DNA of 64,000 nucleotides, from contig JAIOJV010000098.1 in NCBI GenBank assembly GCA_019911805.1, positions 1 to 64,000 on the forward strand, in the 5' to 3' direction. The notes beneath the pieces are model-generated. The model saw only the letters and a list, made by a program, of their open reading frames with translations, had not been told where the DNA came from and did no database searches. Made by a program: the position numbers and the translations under genes. Every line of letters starts with the position of its first letter. The first letter of the stretch is position 1. The stretch is from Gammaproteobacteria bacterium. Its GTDB lineage: Bacteria > Pseudomonadota > Gammaproteobacteria > Thiohalobacterales > Thiohalobacteraceae. Of the stretch, positions 27,102-35,437 are shown piece by piece.

Positions 27102-28187
27102 ATGACCGACAAACCGACTCTGCAGGAACTGCGCGAGCGTATCGATGCCCTGGATCTCGAGATCCAGGCGCTGATCAGTGCACGCGCCACCTGTGCGCAG
27201 CAGGTCGCCGAGGTGAAGATCGCACAGGGCGACCAGGCCGATTTCTACCGCCCCGAACGGGAGGCGGAGATCCTGCGGCGGGTGCGGGAACGCAACACCG
27301 GGCCGCTGGAGGACGCGGAAATCACGCGCCTGTTCCGCGAAATCATGTCGGCCTGTCTGGCGCTGGAGCGGCCGCTGTCCATCGGCTATCTGGGACCGGA
27401 AGGCACCTTCACTCAGGCCGCTGTACTCAAGCAGTTCGGTCACTCGGTGGAGATGCGTGCGTTGCCGGACATCGACGTGGTGTTCCGGGAGGTGGAGTCG
27501 GGCGACTGCAACTACGGGGTCGTGCCCATCGAGAACTCCACCGAGGGCGTAGTCAACCATACGCTTGACATGTTCCTGCGCTCGCCGTTGCGCATCTGCG
27601 GCGAGGTGTCGCTACGCATCGAACTGTATCTGCTCAGCCGCGAGCCCGCGTTCGATACCGTAAAGCGGGTGTATGCCCACCAGCAGGCCCTGGCCCAGTG
27701 CCGCGAATGGTTGGATGCAAATCTGCCACGGGCCGAGCGCGTTGCCGTCAGCAGTAACGGCGAGGCGGCGCGCCGTGCCGCCCAGGAGCCCGGCAGTGCG
27801 GCTGTGGCCGCCGAGGCGGCGGCGGAGTTGTACGGTCTGACGCGCCTGGCCAGCCGCATCGAGGACGAGCCCGGTAACACGACGCGCTTCCTGGTCATCG
27901 GCCGGCAGGCGGTCGCGCCGAGCGGGCAGGACAAGACCTCGCTGCTGATCTCGATGAAAAATCAGCCGGGTGCGTTGTACCGTATGCTGGAGCCCATGGC
28001 GCGCCACGGATTGAGCATGACCCGCATCGAGTCGCGCCCGTCGCGGCGCGGCATCTGGGACTACGTGTTCTTCGTCGATATCGAAGGCCACGTCGAGGAT
28101 GCGCCGGTCGCCACCGCGCTCAAGGAACTGGAAGAGCACGCCAGCCTGTTCAAGGTCCTGGGCTCCTATCCGCGTGCGATTCTTTGA
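27102..28187 (+). CDS. pheA: Bifunctional chorismate mutase / prephenate dehydratase
   Basis: 361 residues. Converts chorismate to prephenate and then phenylpyruvate for phenylalanine synthesis. The AroQ chorismate mutase domain (about 5-90: LQELRERIDALDLEIQALIS) is followed by the dehydratase (about 92-270: IGYLGPEGTFTQAAVLKQFG, VPIENSTEGVVNHTLDMF, TRFLVIGRQ) and an ACT domain (KTSLLISMKNQPGALYRML, SRPSRRGIWDYVFFVDIEGH) that senses phenylalanine. No ribosome-binding site is evident. It lies in the gammaproteobacterial serC-pheA-hisC-tyrA-aroA run. Confidence 0.97.
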   Translation: MTDKPTLQELRERIDALDLEIQALISARATCAQQVAEVKIAQGDQADFYRPEREAEILRRVRERNTGPLEDAEITRLFREIMSACLALERPLSIGYLGPEGTFTQAAVLKQFGHSVEMRALPDIDVVFREVESGDCNYGVVPIENSTEGVVNHTLDMFLRSPLRICGEVSLRIELYLLSREPAFDTVKRVYAHQQALAQCREWLDANLPRAERVAVSSNGEAARRAAQEPGSAAVAAEAAAELYGLTRLASRIEDEPGNTTRFLVIGRQAVAPSGQDKTSLLISMKNQPGALYRMLEPMARHGLSMTRIESRPSRRGIWDYVFFVDIEGHVEDAPVATALKELEEHASLFKVLGSYPRAIL

Positions 28188-28216
28188 GATATCGTCTTGT
28201 CGTACTGGAAACGCTT

Positions 28217-28292
28217 CCACCACAAAGGACACTAAGGACACCAAGGAAAACATGTTAGCAATTGCTTCGTGTCCTTTGTGTCCTTGGTGGTT
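28217..28292 (+). repeat. Family-A hairpin between pheA and hisC
   Basis: Arms 28217-28246 and 28264-28292 around loop AAAACATGTTAGCAATT; the two CCACCxAGGxx ends pair with GGTGGT. It ends nine bases before the hisC start codon, so the right arm overlaps the region where ribosomes bind. Confidence 0.88.
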
Positions 28293-28300
28293 GGAAACAT

Positions 28301-29425
28301 ATGCCCGCTGCTTTCTCATTCTGCGATCTCGCCACGCCTGGTGTACAAGGACTGCGGCCCTACGAGCCCGGTAAGCCGTTGAGCCAACTGGAGCGCGAGT
28401 ACGGTGTGCGCGATGCGATCAAGCTCGCGTCCAACGAGAATCCGCTCGGACCCAGCCCGGCGGCACTGGAGGCGATGCGCGGTGCGCTGGGCGAGATCGC
28501 CCGTTACCCGGACGGCAACGGCTTCGACCTGAAGCGTGCGCTGGCACACCGCTACGATGTCGATATCGCGGGCATCACCCTCGGCAACGGCTCCAACGAC
28601 GTGCTCGAGATCATCGCGCGCGCCTTCCTGCAGCCGGGTCTGGAAGCGGTGTTTTCACAGCATGCGTTCGCCGTCTATCCGATCGTCACCCAGGCCGTCG
28701 GTGCCGCTGCGCGGGTCGTACCGGCACACGACGGTTCACGCGGTCCACGCTATGGGCACGATCTCGAGGCGATGCTGGCGGCCGTCACCGACCAGACCCG
28801 TATGATCTTCATCGCCAATCCGAACAACCCCACGGGCACCTGGCTGAAGCGCGACGAGTTGGACGCGTTCCTGCAGCGCGTGCCGCGTCAGGTGGTGGTG
28901 GTACTCGACGAGGCCTATGTCGAATACGTCGACGAACCCGACTATCCGGACAGCATCCCCTGGCTGGCGCAGTTTCCCAATCTGATCCTGACGCGCACGT
29001 TTTCGAAGGCCTTCGGTCTCGCCGGCCTGCGGGTCGGTTTCGCGCTGTCGCATCCCGAGATTGCCGATGTACTCAATCGGGTGCGGCAGCCCTTCAATGT
29101 GAATACCCTGGCACTGATCGCCGCGACGGCGGCGCTGACCGACCGTGCCCATCTGGAGGCCAGCCTCAAGCTCAACCGGGCCGGTATGGCGCAGTGGGCG
29201 GAGATCCTCGCGGAGCTGGATCTCGAGGCCATTCCGTCGGTCGGCAACTTCCTGTGCGTGGATGTCGGCCGGCCGGCGGCAGCGGTGTACGAGGCGCTGC
29301 TGCGTGAAGGCGTGATCGTGCGCCCGGTCGCCAACTACGGGCTGCCGAACCACCTGCGCATCACCCTCGGCCTGGCGCAGGAGAACCGCCGCGCCGGGGC
29401 GGCGCTGCGCAAGGTACTGGCATGA
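28301..29425 (+). CDS. hisC: Histidinol-phosphate / aromatic aminotransferase
   Basis: 374 residues from ATG 28301; upstream in-frame codons come from the repeat. PLP-dependent class I/II aminotransferase. Motifs: KLASNENPLGPSPAALEAM, IFIANPNNPTGTWLKRDELD, VLDEAYVEYVDEP and the PLP-Lys segment LTRTFSKAFGLAGLRVGFAL. In this pheA-tyrA context it is the HisC2-type enzyme that likely serves both histidinol-phosphate and aromatic amino-acid transamination. Its stop overlaps the tyrA start (ATGA), showing coupled translation. Confidence 0.94.
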   Translation: MPAAFSFCDLATPGVQGLRPYEPGKPLSQLEREYGVRDAIKLASNENPLGPSPAALEAMRGALGEIARYPDGNGFDLKRALAHRYDVDIAGITLGNGSNDVLEIIARAFLQPGLEAVFSQHAFAVYPIVTQAVGAAARVVPAHDGSRGPRYGHDLEAMLAAVTDQTRMIFIANPNNPTGTWLKRDELDAFLQRVPRQVVVVLDEAYVEYVDEPDYPDSIPWLAQFPNLILTRTFSKAFGLAGLRVGFALSHPEIADVLNRVRQPFNVNTLALIAATAALTDRAHLEASLKLNRAGMAQWAEILAELDLEAIPSVGNFLCVDVGRPAAAVYEALLREGVIVRPVANYGLPNHLRITLGLAQENRRAGAALRKVLA

Positions 29426-30282
29426 TCCGCCGCCTGTGCGTCGTCGGCGTCGGCTTGATCGGTGGCTCGCTGGCGCGCGCGCTGCGGGACGCCGGTTACT
29501 GCAGTGAGATCGTCGGCTGCGGACGCCGTGTCGAGCATCTGCAGGAGGCGGTCGATCTCGGCGTGATCGACCGCTTCGACACCGATCCGGCCCGTGCCGT
29601 GCAGGGCGCGGACATGATCGTCGTGTGCGTGCCGCTGGGCGCGATGGAGGCGGTGTTCCGCAGCATCGCCCCGGCACTGGCGGCGGACGCGGTGGTTACC
29701 GACGCCGGCAGCGCCAAGGCCTGCGTGGTCGCGGCCGCGCACCGCGCCTTCGGCGGCGTGCCGCCCGGGTTCGTGCCCGGCCACCCCATCGCCGGCACGG
29801 AGAAGAGTGGGGTGGCGGCGTCGCTTGCCGGGCTGTACCGCAACCGCACGGTGATCCTCACACCACTGCCGGAGACCTCACCCGCGGCCACCGCCCGTGT
29901 GCAGGCCATGTGGGAGGTCGCCGGCGCCCAGGTTCAATATATGGATGTCGACCACCACGATGAGGTGCTGGCCGCCACCAGCCACCTGCCGCACGTGCTG
30001 GCCTTCCAGATGGTCGATACCCTGGCGCGGATGAGCGACGAGGACGAGATTTTCCGGTATGCTGCCGGCGGTTTTCGCGACTTCACCCGCATCGCCTCCA
30101 GCGACCCGGTGATGTGGCGCGACATCTGCCTGGCCAACGGTACGGCGCTGCTCGCCATGCTGGACCGCTATCGCAGCGACCTGGACCACCTCGCGGACGC
30201 CATCCGCAGCGGCGACGGCGCCGCGATCGAGCGCGTCTTCCGCAACGCCAAGGCCGCGCGCGACCGCCACAATGAGCGGTGA
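29422..30282 (+). CDS. tyrA: Prephenate (arogenate) dehydrogenase
   Basis: 286 residues. NAD(P)-dependent oxidative decarboxylation of prephenate or arogenate toward tyrosine. Rossmann motif LCVVGVGLIGGSLARALRDA; catalytic region VPGHPIAGTEKSGVAAS; ATSHLPHVLAFQMVDTL and GGFRDFTRIASSDPVMWRDI. Four-base overlap with hisC. No ACT domain, and not fused to aroA as in some relatives; aroA follows after a family-A repeat. Substrate choice (prephenate versus arogenate) cannot be read from the sequence. Confidence 0.95.
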   Translation: MIRRLCVVGVGLIGGSLARALRDAGYCSEIVGCGRRVEHLQEAVDLGVIDRFDTDPARAVQGADMIVVCVPLGAMEAVFRSIAPALAADAVVTDAGSAKACVVAAAHRAFGGVPPGFVPGHPIAGTEKSGVAASLAGLYRNRTVILTPLPETSPAATARVQAMWEVAGAQVQYMDVDHHDEVLAATSHLPHVLAFQMVDTLARMSDEDEIFRYAAGGFRDFTRIASSDPVMWRDICLANGTALLAMLDRYRSDLDHLADAIRSGDGAAIERVFRNAKAARDRHNER

Positions 30283-30296
30283 TTTTCCTAATGCAA

Positions 30297-30445
30297 TTTA
30301 ACCACGAAGGACACAAAGGACACGAAGTGCATTACAGAGCAAACATGCGGGCCCTGTTGGCAGAATAGCCATCTCGTGCTGTCCATGGATGCAAGCAGCA
30401 TTTTCATGATTTCCCTTCGTGTCCTTTGTGTCCTTCGTGGTTAAA
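30297..30445 (+). repeat. Family-A hairpin with long loop between tyrA and aroA
   Basis: Arms at 30297-30328 and 30414-30445, essentially perfect inverted copies (TTTAACCACGAAGGACACAA and continuing). An 85-nt insert between them shows no recognisable motif. It ends 21 bases before the aroA start. Confidence 0.88.
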
Positions 30446-30466
30446 AATAAACGATCGGTCAGGCCT

Positions 30467-31795
30467 ATGAACGCAGCTACCAACATTCGTTTCCATGTCG
30501 CGCCCGGCGGCGCGCTCACCGGGCGCATCCGTGTGGCGGGGGACAAGTCCATCTCGCACCGCGCCATCATGCTGGGGGCCCTGGCCGAGGGCATCACCGA
30601 GATCAGCGGGTTTCTCGAGGGCGAGGACAGCCTGGCGACGCTGACGGCGTTTCGTGCCATGGGCGTTACCATCGAAGGACCGTACGACGGGAGCGTGCGC
30701 GTTCACGGTGTCGGTCTGCACGGCCTGCGGGCGCCGAGTGAGCCGCTGTATGTCGGTAACTCCGGCACCTCCATGCGTCTGCTCGCCGGGTTGCTGGCGG
30801 GGCAGGCCTTCGATTCCGTACTGACCGGCGACGCCTCGCTGTCGCAGCGCCCCATGCGTCGGGTCACCGAGCCGTTGGCGGAGATGGGCGCCCATATCGA
30901 GACCACCGCAGGCGGCACCGCGCCGCTCACCATCCACGGGGGGCAACGCCTGCAGGCGATCCGCTACGCGCTGCCGATGGCCAGCGCGCAGGTGAAGTCC
31001 TGTGTGCTGCTGGCCGGTCTGTACGCCCAGGGCCGCACCTGTGTGACGGAGCCCGCACCGACCCGCGACCACACCGAGCGCATGCTCAGGGGCCTGGGCT
31101 ATCCGGTCGAGGTGCACGGCGCCACCGCCTGCGTGCCGGGCGGCGGCCAGCTCTACGCCGCGCCGATCGACGTGCCGGCGGACATCTCCTCGGCGGCCTT
31201 CTTCCTGGTCGGCGCCAGCATCGCACCCGGCTCGGATCTGGTGCTGGAGCATGTCGGCATGAACCCGACCCGCACCGGCGTGATCGACATCCTGCGCGCC
31301 ATGGGGGCCGACATCGAGGTGCTGAACGAAGGCGAGGTCGGCGGCGAACTGGTGGCCGATCTGCGCGTGCGCGCCGCCCGTCTGCGCGGCATCGACATCC
31401 CGCCGGAACTGGTGCCGCTGGCCATCGACGAGTTCCCCGCGCTGTTCGTCGCCGCCGCCTGTGCCACGGGGCGCACCGTGCTGACCGGCGCCGAGGAACT
31501 GCGCGTCAAGGAGTCCGATCGCATCCAGGTGATGGCCGACGGCCTGCAGGTGCTGGGCATCGACGCCCGGCCGACCCCGGACGGCATGATCATCGAGGGT
31601 GGCACCCCGGGGAATACACTGGGACAGGGCCGCATCGACAGCCGCGGTGATCACCGCATCGCCATGTCCTTCGCGATGGCGGCGCTGTGCGCCGGCGGGC
31701 CGATCGACATCGACGACTGCGCCAACGTGAACACCTCCTTCCCGCACTTCGTGGCGCTGGCGCGTGCCACGGGCCTCGACATCCGGCAGGGCTGA
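30467..31795 (+). CDS. aroA: 3-phosphoshikimate 1-carboxyvinyltransferase (EPSP synthase)
   Basis: 442 residues from ATG 30467; in-frame codons upstream derive from the repeat. Transfers enolpyruvyl from PEP to shikimate-3-P, making EPSP. Signatures: VAGDKSISHRAIMLGALAEG, LYVGNSGTSMRLLAGLLAGQ with S in place of the P and A in the class I motif GNAGTxxR, and LRVKESDRIQVMADGLQ. The GNSGTSMR form fits class II EPSP synthases. GDHRIAMSFAMAALCAGGPI is near the end. It precedes cmk by 21 bp, the conserved aroA-cmk-rpsA linkage. Confidence 0.96.
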   Translation: MNAATNIRFHVAPGGALTGRIRVAGDKSISHRAIMLGALAEGITEISGFLEGEDSLATLTAFRAMGVTIEGPYDGSVRVHGVGLHGLRAPSEPLYVGNSGTSMRLLAGLLAGQAFDSVLTGDASLSQRPMRRVTEPLAEMGAHIETTAGGTAPLTIHGGQRLQAIRYALPMASAQVKSCVLLAGLYAQGRTCVTEPAPTRDHTERMLRGLGYPVEVHGATACVPGGGQLYAAPIDVPADISSAAFFLVGASIAPGSDLVLEHVGMNPTRTGVIDILRAMGADIEVLNEGEVGGELVADLRVRAARLRGIDIPPELVPLAIDEFPALFVAAACATGRTVLTGAEELRVKESDRIQVMADGLQVLGIDARPTPDGMIIEGGTPGNTLGQGRIDSRGDHRIAMSFAMAALCAGGPIDIDDCANVNTSFPHFVALARATGLDIRQG

Positions 31796-31816
31796 CCGGG
31801 CGGACCGGAGGATGGC

Positions 31817-32512
31817 ATGACCGAATCCACCTTTGCGGCCGTCCCGGTCATCGCCATCGACGGCCCCAGCGGCTCGGGGAAGGGCACCATCGCCCAGGCC
31901 CTGGCCACGGAACTCGGTTGGCATTTCCTCGACAGCGGCGCCCTCTACCGCATCCTGGCCTTTGCCGCCCAGCAACAGGGGATCGCCCTCGACGACGCCG
32001 GGCGGCTCGCCGAACTGGGCCTGAATCTACCGGTCTCTTTTTCGACAAATAACTCGAATATTATTTTGAATGATATTGATATCAGTACTGAAATAAGGAC
32101 AGAGTCTGTCGGGAATGCGGCCTCCCAGGTGGCCGTGATTCCAGCGGTTCGCGCGGCCCTGCTGGCGCGTCAGCGTGCCTTCTGCCGCCCACCGGGCCTG
32201 GTCGCGGATGGCCGCGACATGGGCACGGTGGTGTTCCCCGACGCCCCACTCAAGCTGTTCCTCACCGCGAGCGCCGAGGAACGCGCGCGCAGGCGCTATA
32301 AGCAGTTGATAGAGAAAGGGTTGAGTGCTAGTCTTCCCACGCTCGCGGCCGATATCGCCGAGCGTGACCGTCGTGATGCGAACCGGGCGGTGGCGCCATT
32401 GAAACCGGCGGACGATGCCATCGTCATCGATACTTCGACGCTGGATATCGGCGCTACACTGGCCCGCGTGCGTGATCTGGTACGGCACCAGTTGCCTTGG
32501 CATCCGTCTTAA
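31817..32512 (+). CDS. cmk: Cytidylate kinase
   Basis: 231 residues; GGAGGATGGC precedes the start. Phosphorylates CMP and dCMP with ATP. P-loop [30 protein letters not shown]; lid and substrate residues [20 protein letters not shown] and [10 protein letters not shown]. Odd feature: codons for about residues 73-96 (32035-32104) are strikingly AT-rich and use rare codons such as AGG and ATA inside an otherwise GC-rich gene, although the protein sequence there ([26 protein letters not shown]) is normal for Cmk. The gene precedes rpsA as in E. coli. Confidence 0.96.
   Translation: MTESTFAAVPVIAIDGPSGSGKGTIAQALATELGWHFLDSGALYRILAFAAQQQGIALDDAGRLAELGLNLPVSFSTNNSNIILNDIDISTEIRTESVGNAASQVAVIPAVRAALLARQRAFCRPPGLVADGRDMGTVVFPDAPLKLFLTASAEERARRRYKQLIEKGLSASLPTLAADIAERDRRDANRAVAPLKPADDAIVIDTSTLDIGATLARVRDLVRHQLPWHPS
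32035..32104 (+). promoter_or_regulatory. AT-rich island inside cmk, possible internal promoter for rpsA
   Basis: About three quarters A/T over roughly 65 bases, against a GC-rich background. It contains TTGAATGATATTGAT and TCGACA/TATTAT-like hexamers, though no canonical pair at 17 bp. In E. coli some rpsA promoters lie inside the upstream cmk gene, so an internal promoter is plausible. A gene-conversion patch or mRNA-structure constraint are alternatives. Confidence 0.35.
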
Positions 32513-32673
32513 ACGGTCAGTGTAACGATCCATTGCAGGTCCGTGTCGAGTTTGTAGTTTTGTTCAGGTGCCCGGAGGAATGATACTCGGGCGTTGTCAT
32601 TAACCAACCCGCTGCCTTCGGGTGGCCCAACAACGGAACCGCGACTATCCGGCGGTTCAAGGAAACGTGTTTC
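32513..32673 (+). promoter_or_regulatory. rpsA leader with three hairpins, likely S1 autoregulatory region
   Basis: 161-nt leader. Hairpins visible: 32570-32592 (GCCCG stem, loop containing GGA), 32607-32623 (ACCCG/CGGGT) and 32636-32658 (7-bp GAACCGC/GCGGTTC). No strong Shine-Dalgarno precedes ATG 32674, only AAGGA at 32659-32663. The E. coli rpsA leader, which S1 binds to repress its own translation, has the same features: several stem-loops with GGA in loops and no real Shine-Dalgarno. Confidence 0.55.
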
Positions 32674-34350
32674 ATGAGCGAAAGTTTTGCAGAACTGTTT
32701 GAACAGAGCATTGCCAATCAGCAAATGCGCCCCGGTGCGATTGTCACCGGCACCGTCATCGACATCCGCTCGGATGTGGTGGTGGTCAACGCCGGACTGA
32801 AGTCGGAAGGGGTGATCCCGATCGAACAGTTCCGTAACGAACAGGGCGAACTCGAGGTCCATGTGGGCGACAGTGTCGAAGTCGCACTGGACGCGATGGA
32901 GGACGGCTTTGGCGAGACGCGCCTGTCGCGCGAAAAGGCCAAGCGTGCGCGCGCCTGGATCGTGCTCGAAAAGGCCTTCGAGGATGGCGAGACCGTGACC
33001 GGCATGATCAGCGGCAAGGTCAAGGGTGGCTTCACCGTCGACATCAGCGATATCCGTGCGTTCCTGCCCGGTTCCCTGGTGGACGTGCGCCCGGTACGCG
33101 ATACCGCCTATCTGGAAGGCAAGGAACTCGAATTCAAGGTCATCAAACTCGACCAGAAGCGCAACAACGTGGTCGTGTCGCGCCGCGCCGTCGTCGAATC
33201 CGAATACAGCGCCGAACGCGAGGCCCTGCTGAAGAACCTGCAGGAAGGCATGATCATCAAGGGTGTAGTCAAGAACCTCACCGACTACGGTGTGTTCGTC
33301 GACCTGGGTGGTATCGATGGCCTGCTGCATATCACCGACATGGCCTGGAAGCGCGTCAAACATCCTTCCGAGATCGTCAACGTCGGTGACGAGATCGACG
33401 TCAAGGTGCTGAAGTTCGACCGTGAGCGCAACCGCGTCTCCCTGGGCCTGAAGCAACTGGGTCAGGATCCGTGGGCGGATCTGGCGCGCCGCTATCCGGA
33501 ACACACCCGCCTGTTCGGCAAGGTCACCAACATCGCCGACTACGGCTGCTTCGTCGAGATCGAAGAGGGTGTCGAGGGTCTGGTACACGTCTCCGAGATG
33601 GATTGGACCAACAAGAACGTCAATCCGGCTAAGATGGTGCATATCGGCGAGGAGATCGAGGTGATGGTGCTCGACATCGACGAGGAGCGTCGCCGCATCT
33701 CGCTCGGCATGAAGCAGTGCCACTCCAATCCCTGGGACGAGTTCGGTGCGACCCACAACAAGAACGACCGCGTCTCGGGCGTCATCAAGTCCATTACCGA
33801 CTTCGGCATCTTCATCGGCCTGGACGGCGGTATCGATGGCCTGGTGCACCTGTCCGACATCTCCTGGAACCTGCCGGGCGAAGAGGCGGTGCGCAATTTC
33901 AAGAAGGGCGACGAGGTCGAGGCCGTGGTGCTGGCAGTCGATCCGGAGCGCGAGCGCATCTCCCTCGGTATCAAGCAGATGGATCGCGATCCGTTCTCCA
34001 ACTTCGTCGGTGAGCACGCCAAGGGCAGCATCGTGAAGGGCACGGTCCGCGAAGTGGATGCCAAGGCAGCGGTGATCGATCTGGGCGATGGCGTCGAAGG
34101 CACCTTGCGCGCCTCCGAGCTGGCCCGCGACCGCATCGAAGACGCCCGCAGCGTCCTCAAGCCGGGCGACGAGGTCGAGGCCAAGTTCATGGGCGTGGAT
34201 CGCAAGACCCGTACCATCAGCCTGTCCATCAAGGCTAAAGATAGCGATGAGGAAGCCGAAGCGGTACAGGACTACTCACGCTCTTCGGGTGGGACGACCA
34301 CGAGCTTTGGCGACCTGCTCAAGGAGAAGATGGAAGGCAAGGATAGCTGA
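32674..34350 (+). CDS. rpsA: 30S ribosomal protein S1
   Basis: 558 residues, the usual gammaproteobacterial length with six S1 (OB-fold) repeats. It binds mRNA and brings it to the 30S subunit, mainly for leaders with weak Shine-Dalgarno sequences. [12 protein letters not shown] opens the first non-canonical repeat; later repeats show [40 protein letters not shown] and [20 protein letters not shown]. Each ends in a VxLGLKQ-type segment. Upstream cmk and downstream ihfB are the normal neighbours. Many genes in this window lack strong ribosome-binding sites and would depend on S1. Confidence 0.98.
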   Translation: MSESFAELFEQSIANQQMRPGAIVTGTVIDIRSDVVVVNAGLKSEGVIPIEQFRNEQGELEVHVGDSVEVALDAMEDGFGETRLSREKAKRARAWIVLEKAFEDGETVTGMISGKVKGGFTVDISDIRAFLPGSLVDVRPVRDTAYLEGKELEFKVIKLDQKRNNVVVSRRAVVESEYSAEREALLKNLQEGMIIKGVVKNLTDYGVFVDLGGIDGLLHITDMAWKRVKHPSEIVNVGDEIDVKVLKFDRERNRVSLGLKQLGQDPWADLARRYPEHTRLFGKVTNIADYGCFVEIEEGVEGLVHVSEMDWTNKNVNPAKMVHIGEEIEVMVLDIDEERRRISLGMKQCHSNPWDEFGATHNKNDRVSGVIKSITDFGIFIGLDGGIDGLVHLSDISWNLPGEEAVRNFKKGDEVEAVVLAVDPERERISLGIKQMDRDPFSNFVGEHAKGSIVKGTVREVDAKAAVIDLGDGVEGTLRASELARDRIEDARSVLKPGDEVEAKFMGVDRKTRTISLSIKAKDSDEEAEAVQDYSRSSGGTTTSFGDLLKEKMEGKDS

Positions 34351-34401
34351 GTCCATTGGGCTGGGGGTCCCCGTCTATTCGTTTATCGTGTTGTTCGGTC
34401 A

Positions 34402-34426
34402 GGGAGGCCATGGTCCATGGCCTCCC
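34402..34426 (+). terminator. Perfect 25-bp palindrome between rpsA and ihfB
   Basis: GGGAGGCCATGG-T-CCATGGCCTCCC, a 12-bp perfect stem with a single central base. No T-run follows, so it is more likely a processing or stability hairpin, or a partial attenuator after the abundant rpsA message, than a full terminator. A second small inverted motif, TGATCACTGATCA, lies at 34432-34444 just before the ihfB ribosome-binding site (GGAAGAAG). Confidence 0.5.
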
Positions 34427-34455
34427 GGCTCTGATCACTGATCAGGAAGAAGATA

Positions 34456-34764
34456 ATGACAAAGTCTGAACTGATTGAAATTATCGCCAGCAAGAACAGC
34501 CATCTGAACTACAAGGACGTCGAACTCGCCGTCAAGAGCTTGCTCGAGCAGATGAGCCAGTCGCTCTCGACCGGCAACCGCATCGAGATCCGCGGTTTCG
34601 GCAGCTTCTCACTGCACTACCGTCCGCCGCGCGTCGGCCGCAACCCCAAGACCGGCGAGGCCGTGGCGTTGTCCGCGAAATACGTCCCGCATTTCAAGCC
34701 GGGCAAGGAACTGCGTGAACGGGTCAACGCGGGACGCGACATCGAGATCAAACAGGAGACCTGA
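34456..34764 (+). CDS. ihfB: Integration host factor subunit beta
   Basis: 102 residues. DNA-bending HU/IHF family protein; pairs with IhfA for recombination, replication and transcription. [60 protein letters not shown] with the intercalating Pro, and [16 protein letters not shown] are standard. AGGAAGAAGA precedes the ATG. Position after rpsA and before lapA is conserved in gammaproteobacteria. Confidence 0.97.
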   Translation: MTKSELIEIIASKNSHLNYKDVELAVKSLLEQMSQSLSTGNRIEIRGFGSFSLHYRPPRVGRNPKTGEAVALSAKYVPHFKPGKELRERVNAGRDIEIKQET

Positions 34765-35011
34765 GCCCCAGTCCCGGGTGACGCACGGTCAGGCTCGGGG
34801 CCGGCTGCGCAGGCGATCCGACAACATCGGACAGTCTGCATCCCACCTCTTTACTCTGGAGGCACCGGGCGGTATACCCCGGACCTGGCCTCGCCGCGGT
34901 GGTGCTGCCCCGGCCTGCCGGCAGGATTGATTCCCGTGGATTCCCCAGCCGACGCGCTTCCGGTATCGTCGGTGTCTTCCGCGGCCCACTTTGGACCTGA
35001 AAACGTACTTC

Positions 35012-35067
35012 AGCCACGGAAGCACACGGAACGACACGGACAAGATCCTCACGTTTCGTGGCTAAAA
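35012..35067. repeat. Family-B repeat in the ihfB-lapA gap
   Basis: Left arm 35012-35040 (AGCCACGGAAGCACACGGAA and one more unit); right arm reduced to CGTTTCGTGGCT at 35052-35063. The gap 34765-35141 (377 bp) otherwise shows no gene; a C/G-rich stretch at 34860-34990 carries no motif I recognise. Confidence 0.7.
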
Positions 35068-35141
35068 AGTCCTGGACCGTGTTGCTCTTTGGCAAGTGCG
35101 GTTTTTGGGTTTACTTCAACGCGCAGATCGTGGAGGAGACC

Positions 35142-35435
35142 ATGCCCCGTCTGTTGGCCTATGTGGTATTGGCGGCGCTCGTCCTGCTCGGACTCGCGTT
35201 TGCGGTCGTCAACGCCAAACCCGTCGAACTGAATTACTTTCTGGGCACGCGCGAGGTGCCGCTGGCCCTGACGCTGGTGCTCACGTTGGCCGGCGGCGCC
35301 CTTGCCGGCGTGTTGTTCTCGCTGGGCCTGGTGATCCGCCTCAAGCGTGAAACCCAACGGCTGCGGCGCCAGGTCAGGCTGGCGGAGCAGGAAGTCACCA
35401 ACCTGCGCAGTATCCCCCTCAAAGATACGCACTGA
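35142..35435 (+). CDS. lapA: Lipopolysaccharide assembly protein A (LapA domain)
   Basis: 97 residues from ATG 35142, fixed by GGAGGAG upstream. Small inner-membrane protein with two membrane segments (LLAYVVLAALVLLGLAFAVV and LALTLVLTLAGGALAGVLF) joined by the LapA signature NAKPVELNYFLG, and a short cytoplasmic coiled-coil tail (RLKRETQRLRRQVRLAEQEV). Works with LapB and FtsH in controlling LpxC levels and LPS output. It ends two bases before lapB. Confidence 0.93.
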   Translation: MPRLLAYVVLAALVLLGLAFAVVNAKPVELNYFLGTREVPLALTLVLTLAGGALAGVLFSLGLVIRLKRETQRLRRQVRLAEQEVTNLRSIPLKDTH

Positions 35436-35437
35436 TC

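Noticed and set aside
32674-34350. Internal frames in rpsA as small genes
   Set aside because: The short frames on both strands are explained by S1 codon bias and its repeated domains.
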